Positions 63,399-64,000 of a DNA stretch of 64,000 bases are shown here, one piece after another (the stretch's first letter is position 1; each line of letters starts with the position of its first letter). This DNA is from Symbiodinium natans (lineage: Eukaryota; Sar; Dinophyceae; Suessiales; Symbiodiniaceae): the NCBI GenBank assembly GCA_905221605.1, contig CAJNDS010001680.1:490001-554000 (forward strand). Reading direction: 5' to 3'. The position numbers were made by a program, and so were the translations under genes. Under the pieces are notes generated by a model. It was not told the origin of the DNA. It saw only the letters and a list, made by a program, of their open reading frames with translations, and did no database searches.

Positions 63399-63649
63399 AG
63401 GACTCAGGGTTCAGATTTAGGTTTGGGGTTAGGGTTTAGGGTTTGGGGTTTGGGGTTTGGGGTTTAGGGCTACCAGGCAGCCTCCCTCGCATAAACGCTG
63501 CCGGTCCTCACCCCTGATTCCCCAAAGCCACCACCCCAGCCCCCCTCGATTTTGTTCACGGGCATGCTTTGCCTTTCGGACCCTCAAAGTCTCATACCAT
63601 GTAGAACCACATCCGAAGGGCCATCAGTGTGAGCAGTTCGAGAATTTCC

Positions 63650-63774
63650 GCTTAAGGGTCCATGTACCCATCTGGTACATACTTGCCCGTGAATCAAAGG
63701 GCTTCCCTTATGCCGTAGCTTTAGGACCCAACTATCGTATATACTACTTAAAAGGTACATGGGCCCCTTAAGGT
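63650..63774. mobile_element. family C TIR element
   Basis: CTTAAGGGTCCATGTACCC left, GGTACATGGGCCCCTTAAGG right, just upstream of the last exon. Confidence 0.65.
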
Positions 63775-63835
63775 TTCCTCCCCCCGAAAAGCCCCCGCAT
63801 CCCTGGCCGCAGGTCCCCGCGCCGCGCCCTTGCAG

Positions 63836-63928
63836 GGACCCACGCGCGGGCTCCCCGACTTCATCGCGGCCACCCGGGCGCAGACCCAGAGGCCCCATCC
63901 CTACGAAGCTTACGAGGCAGCTACTTAG
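63836..63928 (+). CDS. putative (terminal?) exon (GLPDFIAATRAQTQRPHPYE...)
   Basis: Acceptor GCGCCCTTGCAG, phase 0 in. The frame runs 30 codons to TAG at 63926-63928. A GC donor at GAG|GCAGCTAC (63917) would instead continue the gene beyond the window. Confidence 0.5.
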   Translation, partial: GPTRGLPDFIAATRAQTQRPHPYEAYEAAT

Positions 63929-64000
63929 TAGCTGAGTGAGCACACTTTACACTTTTTGGGATACTAGAATCCCCTGTAGTCTATAAGAACTGAAAGTATG

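Larger units (their letters stand above)
928..63928 (+). other. putative giant multi-exon gene with telomere-repeat introns
   Basis: More than 50 short GC-rich islands open in one frame lie on the + strand. Most follow the order CCCTAAA array, AG acceptor, island, G|GTTTAGGG donor, TTTAGGG array. The islands are 25-154 bp and separated by about 0.5-3 kb; one gap is widened to 10.6 kb by a copia element. Frames agree across long runs (27450-34407, 34912-39997, 44545-57992). The conceptual product is rich in Ala, Leu and Arg and looks largely helical; I recognise no domain. The 5' end probably lies outside the window. An in-frame TAG at 63926-63928 may be the C-terminus or may lie past a GC donor at 63917. 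Splice boundaries are inferred by eye; some joins (X4/X5, 16.3-27.4 kb, 57992/58934) are unresolved. The alternative is a cluster of retroposed exon fragments, but the constant strand and orientation argue against that. Confidence 0.5.

Noticed and set aside
928..63928. Tandem fused mini-chromosomes, each a gene fragment capped by telomeres
   Set aside because: CCCTAAA-island-TTTAGGG looks like a capped fragment, but the islands share one strand, carry AG/GT borders and join in frame, which fits exons better.
1..64000. Chromosome end or true telomere
   Set aside because: TTTAGGG and CCCTAAA arrays alternate dozens of times with unique sequence between them, and none runs to a window edge.

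Overview
The window looks like nuclear DNA of a dinoflagellate. It is saturated with TTTAGGG/CCCTAAA repeats (the Arabidopsis-type telomere motif that dinoflagellates also use). It carries an intact Ty1/copia polyprotein, an intronless RCC1-repeat gene of a type common in dinoflagellates, and many small terminal-inverted-repeat elements. No tRNA, rRNA, CRISPR array or bacterial-style operon was seen. The telomere-like arrays switch orientation dozens of times, so this is interstitial DNA and not a chromosome end.

Main layout. From about 0.9 kb to 63.9 kb, short GC-rich coding-like islands (25-154 bp) recur every 0.5-3 kb on the + strand. Most are preceded by a CCCTAAA array ending in an AG acceptor and followed by a TTTAGGG array whose first GT (G|GTTTAGGG) serves as donor. 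I read them as more than 50 exons of one very long + strand gene whose introns begin with TTTAGGG and end with CCCTAAA. With GT/GC-AG boundaries the exons join in one open frame over long runs: 14 exons at 27450-34407, 6 at 34912-39997 and 18 at 44545-57992. I do not recognise the protein. Splice sites were chosen by eye among a few candidates, so each boundary is tentative although the pattern as a whole is strong.

Intron contents. (1) 5478-15404: a 9.9-kb copia element on the minus strand with 229-bp LTRs differing at 2 positions, a CCCTA target duplication and one ORF of about 3,073 codons. The ORF encodes gag, two protease-like motifs, a C5 cytosine methyltransferase-like domain, integrase, a TET/JBP-like 2OG-Fe(II) oxygenase-like domain, RT and RNase H. 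The primer site matches the anticodon arm of initiator Met tRNA, as in Drosophila copia. (2) 18.0-19.85 kb: an AT-rich element with inverted ends, followed by about 0.55 kb of TTTTGGGG repeats. (3) 24260-25708: a ubiquitin-like plus RCC1-like repeat gene. (4) At least nine families of small hairpin or TIR elements, a three-copy 0.3-kb repeat at 40.7-42.8 kb, microsatellites, and several orphan coding fragments.

Together: one giant host gene with telomere-repeat introns that host younger insertions. The copia element combines a putative DNA-methylation writer and a putative oxidative modifier in one polyprotein.
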